This document shows, piece after piece, positions 24,671 through 33,236 of a stretch of 64,000 bases of DNA. The stretch covers positions 62,001-126,000 of the forward strand of contig NZ_JABXKL010000060.1 of NCBI RefSeq assembly GCF_017114995.1, written 5' to 3'. The stretch is from Nostoc sp. NMS9. GTDB lineage: Bacteria > Cyanobacteriota > Cyanobacteriia > Cyanobacteriales > Nostocaceae. The notes under the pieces were generated by a model that saw only the letters and a program-made list of their open reading frames with translations, had not been told where the DNA came from and did no database searches. The stretch's first letter is position 1. Each line of letters begins with the position of its first letter. Both the position numbers and the translations under genes were made by a program.

Positions 24671-25771
24671 ATGATTATCATACTTAAAAGCGGTACGCCT
24701 GTTGAGGAAATTACTCGTATTAGCCAAGAACTGAGTGACACTTGGGGAGTCACGGTAGAAAAAAGTGTTGGCACTCATAAAGTTGTGCTGGGGCTAATTG
24801 GTGATACCACTAGCATCGATAAATTACAGGTTCAGGAATTCAGCCCTTGGATTGAGCAAGTATTACGAGTGCAACAACCTTTCAAGCGGGTAAGTCGAGA
24901 ATTCCGACATGGAGAAGCTAGCGAGGTTGTTGTTCCTACACCTAACGGTCGTGTCTATTTTGGCGAACATCATCCGATTGTGGTGGTAGCCGGGCCTTGT
25001 TCTGTTGAAAATGAAGCGATGATTGTCGAAACAGCAAAGCGGGTGAAGGCAGCTGGGGCACAGTTTCTGCGTGGCGGAGCCTACAAACCTCGTACTTCAC
25101 CCTATGCCTTTCAAGGTTATGGTGAAAGTGCTTTAGATTTGTTAGCAGCAGCGCGGGAAGCTACTGGTTTGGGTATCGTCACAGAACTAATGGATGCTGC
25201 CGATTTATCAGCAGTGGCGAGAGTCGCTGACATCATCCAAATCGGAGCGCGAAATATGCACAACTTTTCGTTGCTGAAAAAGGTAGGTGCTCAAGATAAA
25301 CCAGTGCTGTTGAAGCGGGGAATGTCTGCAACAATTGACGAGTGGCTGATGGCGGCAGAATATATTTTGGCATCTGGAAATCCCAATGTGATTCTTTGTG
25401 AGCGAGGAATTAGAACCTTTGATGGTAAATATGCCCGCAATACTTTAGATTTATCAGTGCTTCCGGTATTGCGATCGCTTACCCATTTACCAATTATGAT
25501 TGATCCCAGTCATGGTACGGGTAGGTCTGAATATGTTCCATCGATGGCAATGGCTGCGATCGCCGCTGGTACAGATGCCTTAATGATTGAAGTTCACCCC
25601 AATCCTGCAAAAGCTTTATCCGATGGCCCCCAATCTCTCACCCCTGATAAATTTGACCGCTTAGTTCAAGAAATGTCAATTCTGGGAAAAGTAGTTGATC
25701 GCTGGCCTACACCTGCATTTGATCGCATTGGTGAAAGCCAAATTCTCCTCACACCAGAACTCTCAAAGTAG
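24671..25771 (+). CDS. aroG: DAHP synthase (3-deoxy-7-phosphoheptulonate synthase)
   Basis: This is the first enzyme of the shikimate pathway, joining PEP and erythrose 4-phosphate. The protein has a ferredoxin-like N-terminal regulatory domain (about 1-90, LKSGTPVEEITRI) and the catalytic barrel: VVVAGPCSVENEAM, LRGGAYKPRTSPYAFQG, LKRGMSATIDEW, LCERGIRTF and MIDPSHGTGRSEYV. That makes it a Bacillus/Thermotoga-type enzyme of about 366 residues, although the cluster gene is usually named aroG. I chose ATG 24671, preceded by AAAAGGAAAAACAG, over an upstream TTG at 24620. It is the last gene of the scytonemin cluster. Confidence 0.93.
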   Translation: MIIILKSGTPVEEITRISQELSDTWGVTVEKSVGTHKVVLGLIGDTTSIDKLQVQEFSPWIEQVLRVQQPFKRVSREFRHGEASEVVVPTPNGRVYFGEHHPIVVVAGPCSVENEAMIVETAKRVKAAGAQFLRGGAYKPRTSPYAFQGYGESALDLLAAAREATGLGIVTELMDAADLSAVARVADIIQIGARNMHNFSLLKKVGAQDKPVLLKRGMSATIDEWLMAAEYILASGNPNVILCERGIRTFDGKYARNTLDLSVLPVLRSLTHLPIMIDPSHGTGRSEYVPSMAMAAIAAGTDALMIEVHPNPAKALSDGPQSLTPDKFDRLVQEMSILGKVVDRWPTPAFDRIGESQILLTPELSK

Positions 25772-25823
25772 ATAGACTATAAACCAATACAGTTCAGAAT
25801 GAGCAACAAAACCCTGATGTAGA

Positions 25824-25842
25824 GACGCGATTTATCGCCTCT
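25824..25842. repeat. Degenerate copy of the GACGCGAT palindrome
   Basis: GACGCGATTTATCGCCTC is a diverged version of the palindrome found in trpD. Confidence 0.6.
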
Positions 25843-25920
25843 TAAAAGACCAATTATCTACACCAATAACCCTTAACCCAAGCGTATTGGATTATAAACC
25901 GATTTTTTGCAAATGGCTAA

Positions 25921-25965
25921 ACCCGATCAACAGATTCTTTCATTTGAAAAATCCGTTGATCGGGT
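25921..25965. terminator. Strong hairpin between convergent aroG and the SDR gene
   Basis: ACCCGATCAAC and GTTGATCGGGT form a perfect 11-bp stem around a 23-nt loop. It lies between genes that face each other and probably terminates transcription from both sides, marking the end of the scytonemin cluster. Confidence 0.7.
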
Positions 25966-25993
25966 CTTCTTGAAAAGAGTATAGGATATCGAA

Positions 25994-26806
25994 CTACCTA
26001 TTTTTTTTAAGTTCGTGCATACTTCTAACAACCTTTGTGACTAAATTTCTGGGCGTAAATCTGACGCTTTCACTCAATATCTTATTTCTCATCCCAGGAA
26101 CAACAACAGTTTTGTTTTTCATTAAGCTCCGATAACCAATCCTTGCGACGGTTTCCGTATCCATCATTCTGTTAACGCTAGCAATCTTTGAATCTTCCAT
26201 TGCAGCATTTTGTTGGAATTCCGATGCTGTTGGCCCTGGACAAAGAACAGTCACATTGACACCTGTACCCTCTAATTCATTCGCGATCGCTTCTGAAAAT
26301 GATAATACATAGGCTTTAGTAGCAAAATAAACTGCCATTAGAGGCCCTGGTTGAAAAGCAGCTGCTGAGGCCACATTTAATATTTTTCCATAATTTTGCT
26401 CGACCATATCTTTGAGGAACAACTTAGTTAAATGAGTCAAGCTGACCATATTTACCTGTAGCATTTTCAGTTCAATGCTGAGGTCTGTTTCGCTAAATGC
26501 TCCATAAGTACCAAAGCCAGCATTGTTAACTAGCACATCAATCTTGATGGATGCTTGCTGTAATTCTGTGAAAATTTCTTCTGGAGATGTGGGGATAGAT
26601 AAATCCTTAACAAAAATTTTGACGGAAATGCCAAATTTTTGGGGAAATTCATCTATAATTTTACTAAGTTTTTGTTCATTCTTATCTACTAATACAAGAT
26701 TATAACTATGACGGGCAAAAATCTGGGTTAATTGATAGCCTATGCCACTAGCCGCTCCTGTAATTAGAGCAGTTTTTTTTTGCCGACTTTCGGATGTTTG
26801 ATTCAT
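25994..26806 (-). CDS. Short-chain dehydrogenase/reductase
   Basis: This 270-residue classical SDR has the cofactor motif TGAASGIGYQL at residues ~16-26, NNAGFGTYGAF, a Ser in the NVASAAAF strand and the catalytic YFATK (Y-x-x-x-K). LCPGPTASEF follows. It is convergent with aroG. The substrate cannot be told from sequence; similar proteins are often annotated as DltE-like or general ketoreductases. I see no link to scytonemin beyond proximity. Confidence 0.85.
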   Translation of the reverse strand: MNQTSESRQKKTALITGAASGIGYQLTQIFARHSYNLVLVDKNEQKLSKIIDEFPQKFGISVKIFVKDLSIPTSPEEIFTELQQASIKIDVLVNNAGFGTYGAFSETDLSIELKMLQVNMVSLTHLTKLFLKDMVEQNYGKILNVASAAAFQPGPLMAVYFATKAYVLSFSEAIANELEGTGVNVTVLCPGPTASEFQQNAAMEDSKIASVNRMMDTETVARIGYRSLMKNKTVVVPGMRNKILSESVRFTPRNLVTKVVRSMHELKKNR

Positions 26807-27264
26807 GTTAAAAAATGGCGAATTTGAGTTAATTAATTTAACAAAAAGAATTCAGGAGTCAGGAGACAAAATTCAGAATTTAATTTAAATGGATTTAAAT
26901 CCCCCGCTAATTTATTCTGACTTCTATTAGCGCAACGGGGCGTAGCCCATTCTGACTTCTGGATTCTTATTTAACTTTTATAAATTTAGCTACAGCAATA
27001 TATAATGTTTGCCGTAGCTATTTTTATAGTGAAAAAATGATGCTATCCACCTGAAATGAGTATGCTTCAATCCAGGATATTAAACGCAAATATAAAAATC
27101 TGTATCTATATAAACAAGAGCAAGAATATTTAATCTCATCGTCAGAATTCAGCACCCAAGAGTCAGAATTTAGAAAGAATCTAGTATACTTAGTATATTT
27201 GTTGTCAAATATTCTGCTGATTTTTTAACTATTTTTATTCCTGAATTCTTACATATCGTTATCA
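26807..27264. other. Intergenic region with degenerate repeats
   Basis: This 458 bp gap between divergent genes holds scattered ATTCTGA-type heptamer remnants (about 26850-26965 and 27145-27175) and a GCGCAACGGGGCGTAGCCC repeat near 26930. No gene is visible. Confidence 0.5.
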
Positions 27265-28242
27265 ATGATACAACCTAATTCCGTTGCTATAAGTGACGTG
27301 CAAGCAGCACAAAAGCGAATTTTAGGGATTGCCCACCGCACGCCTGTACTAACATCTAGAATCGTTAACGATCGCACCAATAGCCAAGTATTCTTTAAGT
27401 GCGAAAACTTTCAACGCACAGGGGCATTTAAATTTAGAGGTGCGTACAATGCCCTAGCCCAACTATCGGTAGCAGAAAAACAAACAGGCGTTCTCACCTA
27501 TTCATCAGGAAATCATGCCCAAGCGATCGCTTTAGCTGGACAATTACTAAATATTCCCACCACCATTGTCATGCCTGATGATGCTCCCGCTGTCAAACAA
27601 ACTGCTACTCGTGGTTATGGTGCAGAGATAATTTTCTACAATCGCCAAGAAACAAACCGAGAAGAATTAGCCCAAAAATTAGCAGATGAGCGCTCTTTGA
27701 CACTCATTCCTCCTTACGATCATCCCCATGTAGTCGCTGGACAGGGGACAACTGCTTTAGAACTGATCCAAGAAGTTGGTGAATTGGACTTACTATTAGT
27801 TTGTTGTGGCGGTGGCGGATTACTTTCAGGGTGTGCGATCGCAGCCAAAGCACTTTTACCCAATTGTAAAGTAATCGGGGTAGAACCAGCACTTGCCAAC
27901 GATGCTACCCGCTCTTTCCAAACCAAAACCTTACAAACAGTCAAAAATCCTAATACCATCGCTGATGGCGCGCGGACTCCTAGCCTTGGTCAAATTACTT
28001 TCCCCTTAGTGCTGCATTACGTCGATGATATGGTGACGGTATCGGAAGAGGCGATTCTTCGCACCATGTTTTTCTTGTGGGAACGTCTGAAAATTGTAGT
28101 TGAACCCACTGGGGTATTAGCTGCTGCTGCTTTACTCGAAGGTGTGGTGACAGCACCGGAGGCGAGGGTTGGTGTCATCATCAGCGGTGGAAATGTAGAT
28201 TTGGCGCAAGTTGGTAAATTGTTTTCTGTGGGATTGGATTAA
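27265..28242 (+). CDS. Threonine dehydratase / serine racemase-like PLP enzyme
   Basis: This 325-residue fold-type II PLP enzyme has the Schiff-base Lys in QRTGAFKFRGAYNAL, the SSGNHAQAIAL motif and the phosphate-binding CCGGGGLLSGCA. It lacks the C-terminal ACT regulatory domain of biosynthetic IlvA, so it is a catabolic threonine deaminase or a serine racemase-like protein. The C-terminal SGGNVDL is typical. It starts 458 bp from the divergent SDR gene. Confidence 0.88.
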   Translation: MIQPNSVAISDVQAAQKRILGIAHRTPVLTSRIVNDRTNSQVFFKCENFQRTGAFKFRGAYNALAQLSVAEKQTGVLTYSSGNHAQAIALAGQLLNIPTTIVMPDDAPAVKQTATRGYGAEIIFYNRQETNREELAQKLADERSLTLIPPYDHPHVVAGQGTTALELIQEVGELDLLLVCCGGGGLLSGCAIAAKALLPNCKVIGVEPALANDATRSFQTKTLQTVKNPNTIADGARTPSLGQITFPLVLHYVDDMVTVSEEAILRTMFFLWERLKIVVEPTGVLAAAALLEGVVTAPEARVGVIISGGNVDLAQVGKLFSVGLD

Positions 28243-28349
28243 AAAGTTAAATTCCCAATTGACAAACTGCGATACCTACACACCTTAATGATGGGGGCTG
28301 ATGTGGGCGATCGCCTCCGGTTAGTGTTTACATAATCGCCCTACAAGCT

Positions 28350-28568
28350 CTATTCTGTCAGAGCATCAAGTTTAGCCAGTATTCTTAAGCCTTCTTCTGG
28401 GTTGCCAGTTGCAGCCATTGCTTTAAACCTTGTATGGGCGCCAAATTCTGCTAAAGCTATGGTAGAAAGTTCTTCAATCAATTTATTGACACTGATGCCT
28501 TTGGCTTGAGCAAGTTCTTTCAATCTATTATGCTTATCGTCTGGTAAACGAATAGTTAAAGTTGCCAT
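28350..28568 (-). CDS. Ribbon-helix-helix antitoxin, orphan
   Basis: The 72 residues open with an RHH DNA-binding strand (ATLTIRLPDDKHNRLKELA) and an amphipathic C-terminus (GNPEEGLRILAKLDAL). In Nostocales, near-identical proteins are encoded directly after PIN-domain toxins. Here the toxin immediately upstream is only a fragment (28575-28700), so the antitoxin appears orphaned. The intact frame suggests it is still under selection or was only recently released. Confidence 0.8.
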   Translation of the reverse strand: MATLTIRLPDDKHNRLKELAQAKGISVNKLIEELSTIALAEFGAHTRFKAMAATGNPEEGLRILAKLDALTE

Positions 28569-28574
28569 TTTTGT

Positions 28575-28700
28575 TTAACTCCTAATAATTTTTTCAGGTT
28601 TTAATATTGAGAAGTTAGGAAATAACAATTCAGCATTTTGGAAATCTTTGACATTGTGAGTGGCAATGATTTGAGCGTTTCCGGCAACTGCACCTTGTCG
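28575..28700 (-). pseudogene. C-terminal remnant of a PIN-domain toxin
   Basis: The frame ending at TAA (28577-28575) encodes GAVAGNAQIIATHNVKDF and then ELLFPNFSILKPEKII, the typical end of PIN/VapC-family toxins. The N-terminal two-thirds is missing and an in-frame stop lies just upstream. The break coincides with a dispersed repeat (GCGTCTCGTAGAGAAG, about 28710-28725). Seven bases separate its stop from the antitoxin start, as expected for a former toxin-antitoxin operon. Confidence 0.75.
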
Positions 28701-28752
28701 TTAGCACAGCGTCTCGTAGAGAAGTGCGGGCTATGCCTATCCAAGTCAAATA

Positions 28753-29058
28753 TCAATCGAACTGAGAAATCACAACCTCTTGATCGGGAAAACGCGCTAT
28801 GATTGTCAGACTTCCGCCAAGAGATTTAATGTATCGAGAGAGCGTAGATATTTGAATATCTTCCTGATGCTCAATTTTTGAAAGCGCCGATTGTACCACT
28901 CCCATATTCTTTGCGACATCGCTTTGTGTATGTCCAAGGGATTCTCGAAGTTCAGAAAGTGTCAATTTGAGCAATGCAAGGTTTGCTTGCATCTCGCTTT
29001 CTGCCTGTTGTTCAGGAGTCATTTTTTTACGAAGTTCTTTAAATGGCTTCGTCTTCAT
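28753..29058 (-). CDS. HigA-like XRE-family antitoxin
   Basis: This 101-residue protein has a helix-turn-helix core (LRESLGHTQSDVAKNMGVVQSALSKIE, split over about residues 37-63) and the C-terminal segment TLSRYIKSLGGSLTIIARF usual for HigA-type partners. Its start overlaps the end of the upstream toxin gene by 4 bp, the toxin-first order of higBA modules. It should bind the toxin and repress the pair's own promoter. Confidence 0.85.
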   Translation of the reverse strand: MKTKPFKELRKKMTPEQQAESEMQANLALLKLTLSELRESLGHTQSDVAKNMGVVQSALSKIEHQEDIQISTLSRYIKSLGGSLTIIARFPDQEVVISQFD

Positions 29059-29432
29059 AGGAACCCTTCTGTTTTTAATTCTTCTAAATGTTCGTCATAC
29101 AATGTATCCGCTTTTGGCACATTCTCCTCATACCAGCGATCGTCTCCTCCCTTGTTTGCTCCAAAAAGAAGAATGGCGACTCTCCTTGGATCAAATGCAT
29201 AGAGTATTCGGTACGGTTCTCCTCTGTGCTGCACCCTCAACTCTCTCATATGGGAATGACGTGAGCCGTTTATTTTTGAACTGTAGGGAAAAGGAAGTTC
29301 TGGCCCCCGTGCCTCAAGTAGTCGCACTACTGTATCGATCGCAACTTGGGTGCTGTCGTCTAGCTCAACCCACCATATTTCAAACTCGTTTGTGAATTCT
29401 ACCTCTTCTTCTGTTGTAAGGACAATGTTCAC
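29055..29432 (-). CDS. HigB/RelE-family toxin (Gp49-like)
   Basis: This 125-residue protein has the Gp49/HigB pattern: EFEIWWVELDD, the LLEARGPELPFPYSSKI segment, MRELRVQHRGEPYRILYAFD and the basic/aromatic core R-R-VAILLFGANKGGDDRWYE. Such proteins are ribosome-dependent mRNA interferases. It forms a compact two-gene unit with the XRE antitoxin. It reads away from the permease gene, with a 187-bp gap. Confidence 0.85.
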   Translation of the reverse strand: MNIVLTTEEEVEFTNEFEIWWVELDDSTQVAIDTVVRLLEARGPELPFPYSSKINGSRHSHMRELRVQHRGEPYRILYAFDPRRVAILLFGANKGGDDRWYEENVPKADTLYDEHLEELKTEGFL

Positions 29433-29619
29433 TACTACGTGGTCTATTTAATTAATAAAGTGCTACAAGTGACATTTATACTCCAAAATTTGTGTTGATA
29501 ATCAAGTAGCGATCGCTTATTTACCAAAAAAATCTGCTTGAAAAACCAAGAACATCAAGGCTTTTACGAAGAATATTTACATATGTTAATATTGTTTAGT
29601 TTAAGTACGGATATTCAGT

Positions 29620-30936
29620 ATGGTTCCTATAAAGACCGTTCTAAAAAATTCAGAGCAAGTTACTCGGTTGTTTTCTCATCTCGAATTTGATGGAAACAAA
29701 CTCAATCATCAACCAGGTAGTGTATTGGGGAGTACTGCATTGATTGCAGGAACCACTGTTGGGGCTGGGATTCTTGCTCTACCAGCCGTTACCCTGCCAT
29801 CTGGTATTGTGCCATCCACATCTGGACTAATTGCTGTTTGGCTCTACGCTTTAGTGTCAGGGTTATTGGTTGCAGAAGTTACCTTAAATACGATGCGAAC
29901 AGAAGGGCATCCGAGTATAGGTTTTTTGGGAGTTGTTGAGAAAATCCTTGGTAAGTTGGGAGCGCGAATTGCTGGCGGTGCATATTTATTCTTGCACTAT
30001 GCTCTGTTGGTGGCATACATCACCGAAGGCGGAGAGATTTTAGGAGCGGCGGTGGCAAAAGTCTGGGGTATGCAGATATTGCCTACGTGGGTGGGCACAA
30101 CGACTTTCACGCTCTTATTTGGTGGCATTATGTATCTTGGGCGAGAAAAGTTTATTGAGAAATTAAACAGCGCCTTTGTCGGAATTGTCATCGTTTCCTT
30201 CTTAGGACTATTATTTCTGGGAGGAAGACATATTCAGAGTGCCCAACTATTATTTCAAAACTGGAGTGCCCTCGGCAGTGCCATTTCAGTAATGTCTGTG
30301 GCGCTATTTTTCCAAAACGTTGTGCCATTGGTTGTGACGCAACTTGAAGGGGATGCCTGCAAAATTCGTCAGTCTATCTTTATTGGTTCTGTAATTCCTC
30401 TAATTATGTTCTTGGCGTGGAATGCCGTAATTTTAGGAAGCGTCAGTCCCGATATGCTACATAGCACTTCTGATGGTACAAGTGTTTTTGATCCACTACA
30501 AATTCTCCGAGGAGGTAGTGCGGGGCAATGCTTAGGAGTGCTAGTATCCATTTTTTCAGAGTTTGCGATCGTCACATCATTCATTGGATTTGTGTACGGA
30601 TTACTGGATTTGTTCAAAGATATTTTCCTACCTGCACAGTGGCAACTTTCTAGCCGCTTACCCCTCTATTCGCTGGTTCTTTTCCCCCCGATGACTCTCG
30701 GAACACTTAACCCCAGCATCTTTTTTACTGCCCTAGATTACACTGGAACATTTAGTATTTCAGTTCTAGGTGGAATTATTCCGGCGTTAATGAGTTGGAA
30801 ACAACGTCAAGAACAAGAAAACTCAGATAGCACAAATCAATCACTCGTTCCTGGCGGGAAGCTGACACTCATTGCGATCATTGGAGTGGCATTAGCTATG
30901 ATGGGAAGACAAATTCTGTCAATTTACACAAAATAA
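29620..30936 (+). CDS. Aromatic amino acid permease (TyrP/Mtr, HAAAP family)
   Basis: This 438-residue integral membrane protein has about 11 predicted membrane helices. The first helix signature, ALIAGTTVGAGILALPAVT, is diagnostic of the hydroxy/aromatic amino acid permeases. E. coli relatives import tyrosine or tryptophan by proton symport. Lying a few kilobases beyond a cluster that consumes both amino acids, it could supply or recover scytonemin precursors, but this link is inferred from position only. It is a single-gene unit. Confidence 0.85.
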   Translation: MVPIKTVLKNSEQVTRLFSHLEFDGNKLNHQPGSVLGSTALIAGTTVGAGILALPAVTLPSGIVPSTSGLIAVWLYALVSGLLVAEVTLNTMRTEGHPSIGFLGVVEKILGKLGARIAGGAYLFLHYALLVAYITEGGEILGAAVAKVWGMQILPTWVGTTTFTLLFGGIMYLGREKFIEKLNSAFVGIVIVSFLGLLFLGGRHIQSAQLLFQNWSALGSAISVMSVALFFQNVVPLVVTQLEGDACKIRQSIFIGSVIPLIMFLAWNAVILGSVSPDMLHSTSDGTSVFDPLQILRGGSAGQCLGVLVSIFSEFAIVTSFIGFVYGLLDLFKDIFLPAQWQLSSRLPLYSLVLFPPMTLGTLNPSIFFTALDYTGTFSISVLGGIIPALMSWKQRQEQENSDSTNQSLVPGGKLTLIAIIGVALAMMGRQILSIYTK

Positions 30937-31004
30937 AACCATCAATAAAAATTATATGCTACAAAAAACTATAATTGTAGTATAAATATGCTAACCACAA
31001 TCAA

Positions 31005-31550
31005 ATGAGTGATTCTCGACTCGTCCAAATCAGCAAATATCTCAGCAAATATCTGCGACATACACCAGATGCCATTGGAATTAAACTTGCTCCTGGTGGT
31101 TGGGTTGCTGTTGATGACTTACTTACTGCTTGTGCTCAAAACAAGTTTCCGATTAGCCGCCAGGAATTACAAGTGGTAGTTGAATTCAACGAGAAACAAC
31201 GCTTTTCTTTTGATTCTACAGGTACTCTGATTCGTGCGAACCAAGGACATAGTGTAAAAGTCGATTTACAATTAGAAGCTGTTGTTCCTCCAGATCAGCT
31301 TTATCATGGCACGGGACGCAAATCTGTAGAGTTAATTCTGCAAACAGGACTTTGCAAAATGTCCCGACATCATGTCCATTTATCAAAGGATATAGAAACA
31401 GCACAAACTGTTGGTGCAAGGCATGGAAAACCAGTGGTTTTTGCTGTAAATACTGCGGCAATGCATCAGGCAGGTTATATCTTCTATTGTTCTGCTAATG
31501 GTGTTTGGTTAGTCGATCGTGTGCCACCTGAGTATCTACAAAAAATTTGA
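31005..31550 (+). CDS. kptA: RNA 2'-phosphotransferase (KptA/Tpt1)
   Basis: The 181 residues match the Tpt1/KptA family: LSKYLSKYLRHTPDAIGIKL, GGWVAVDDLL, the second-domain YHGTGRKSVELIL, MSRHHVHLS and FYCSANGVWLVDRVP. In eukaryotes the enzyme moves the splice-junction 2'-phosphate of tRNA to NAD. Bacteria lack that splicing route, so the bacterial substrate is uncertain (possibly 2'-phosphate ends after RNA repair or ADP-ribose chemistry). It follows the permease after 68 bp. Confidence 0.92.
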   Translation: MSDSRLVQISKYLSKYLRHTPDAIGIKLAPGGWVAVDDLLTACAQNKFPISRQELQVVVEFNEKQRFSFDSTGTLIRANQGHSVKVDLQLEAVVPPDQLYHGTGRKSVELILQTGLCKMSRHHVHLSKDIETAQTVGARHGKPVVFAVNTAAMHQAGYIFYCSANGVWLVDRVPPEYLQKI

Positions 31551-31866
31551 ATTTTAACAAAACAGAATATTGAAACGATATTTGCAAAGAAGTTGCAACA
31601 ATTACTGCATATTGGAATTGAACTCAGATTGATATACCCATAGCGCTTGTACTCCTAATACTGTATTCTCTGATAGATTAGCGTTTGCAAAAACAGGGAT
31701 TAGCAGTAATTCCATTTCGGTTTGCACCTGAAAAAGTAACTTTGTAGATTTGTCTATAAAATTACAAACTCTAAGAGTAAAAATACTATCAATCTTTTAG
31801 CCTACTCACCCAATGTAGGTTAAAAATCTCACCAAACAAGCATTTTAGACCTATCCAAACCCCAAG
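31551..31866. other. Intergenic, nothing recognised
   Basis: This 316 bp AT-rich gap holds no ORF, hairpin terminator or known repeat that I can recognise. Confidence 0.4.
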
Positions 31867-33084
31867 ATGCCTTCTAAGCGAATCTTGTTTATCAGTAACG
31901 GCCACGGAGAGGACAACCACACCTCTCATGTTATTCAGACCCTGCGCCAATTGTGTCCTTCTCTTGAGATGGCGGCAATGCCGATTGTGGGAGAAGGAAA
32001 AGCTTACCGTAGCTTGGACATTCCCATTATTGGACCCACACAAACAATGCCCTCCGGGGGATTCTTTTACATGAAGCGCCTCTATTTGCTCAAAGATTTT
32101 CAATCAGGATTGATTGGGTTAACGTGGCAACAATTACAAGCGGTGTTGCAGTATGCTCCTAACTGCGATTTAATTATGTCTACTGGGGATTTTGTCTCCC
32201 AGACATTTGCTTACTTAACAAAGCGTCCCTTCGTTTCGTTTATCTCTTGTCTTTCTGCCCTCTATGAAGGGCGATTGCGTCTCAATCCGCTGCTGTGGCA
32301 CGACCTTAATTCTTCTCGATGTCTGACAGTTTTCACCAGAGATTCCTATACGGCTTCCGATCTCCAACGGCAAGGTATAGCTAAGGCTCAGTTTGGTGGG
32401 ATTCCGGCTTTAGATCGCGTTGTCCCCACTGGCAAAGACTTGTACCTGAAACCAGACGTTCCTGCGATCGCAATCTTACCAGGATCGCGGATGCCGGAAG
32501 CCGCGCGAAATTTCAGTTTGCAGTTGCAACTGGTGATAGAAATCGCCAAAGTGATGCCTGAGTCAGGATTCCAGTTTCGCGCCGCCTTGGTACCAAATTT
32601 GATGGAGCAATTAGACGAAATTGCTAAAAGTCAAGGTTGGCAACTGAATCAAGGCATACTCACCTATTTTCCTCCAGGAAGTTCTGCTGAGGAATCACCG
32701 CTTGTAGAAGTGAGATGTTACTCAGATGCCTTCAGTGATATCTTGTATTACTCTACCCTCGTCATTGGCATGGCAGGGTTGGCAGTGGATTTAGCTGTAG
32801 CGATGGGGAAACCTATCATCCAGATTCCCGGAGAGGGTCCTCAATTTACCTATCAATTTGCAGAAGCGCAAACGCGGCTGTCGGGCATTTCGGCTCAAAC
32901 CATCGGCACTAAGCCAGCAACCCCTGAGATTCTCAAGCAAGCAGCTAAACGAGTAGTCGAAACTTTAGAAGATTCAGACTACCTCGCTAAGTGCAAAGTA
33001 AATGGCCCTGAGCGATTTGGCCCACCCGGCGCATCTGAGAGAATTGCCCGCTTTCTACTAAATTCTTTAGGAGAAACTGAGTAG
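31867..33084 (+). CDS. LpxB-like glycosyltransferase (lipid-A-disaccharide-synthase-related)
   Basis: This 405-residue protein is of the cyanobacterial LpxB-related group. It starts with a nucleotide-sugar-binding opening (LFISNGHGEDNHTSHVI), has SCLSALYEGRLRLNPLLW, the central ILPGSRMPEAARNFSLQ motif and a late donor-site segment, GMAGLAVDLAVAMGKP with IPGEGPQFTYQFAEAQ. True LpxB joins UDP-diacylglucosamine and lipid X. This paralogous family is of unknown acceptor, probably a lipid or polysaccharide. The ABC exporter just downstream could move its product. Confidence 0.8.
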   Translation: MPSKRILFISNGHGEDNHTSHVIQTLRQLCPSLEMAAMPIVGEGKAYRSLDIPIIGPTQTMPSGGFFYMKRLYLLKDFQSGLIGLTWQQLQAVLQYAPNCDLIMSTGDFVSQTFAYLTKRPFVSFISCLSALYEGRLRLNPLLWHDLNSSRCLTVFTRDSYTASDLQRQGIAKAQFGGIPALDRVVPTGKDLYLKPDVPAIAILPGSRMPEAARNFSLQLQLVIEIAKVMPESGFQFRAALVPNLMEQLDEIAKSQGWQLNQGILTYFPPGSSAEESPLVEVRCYSDAFSDILYYSTLVIGMAGLAVDLAVAMGKPIIQIPGEGPQFTYQFAEAQTRLSGISAQTIGTKPATPEILKQAAKRVVETLEDSDYLAKCKVNGPERFGPPGASERIARFLLNSLGETE

Positions 33085-33157
33085 AAATTACGTCAGAATT
33101 TAGGAGTCAGCACGGTTGGGTAACATGGTGTGGTAGGCTAACGCCTTAATGCACCTC

Positions 33158-33228
33158 AATTCTGACTTCCTGAATTCTGAATTCTGAATTCTGACTCCTG
33201 ACTCCTAACTCCTAACTCCTGAATTCTT
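33158..33228. repeat. Heptanucleotide STRR ahead of the ABC exporter gene
   Basis: About ten tandem heptamers occur (AATTCTG several times, then ACTCCTG/ACTCCTA), ending 8 bp before the ABC start codon. Confidence 0.85.
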
Positions 33229-33236
33229 ACTTACCT

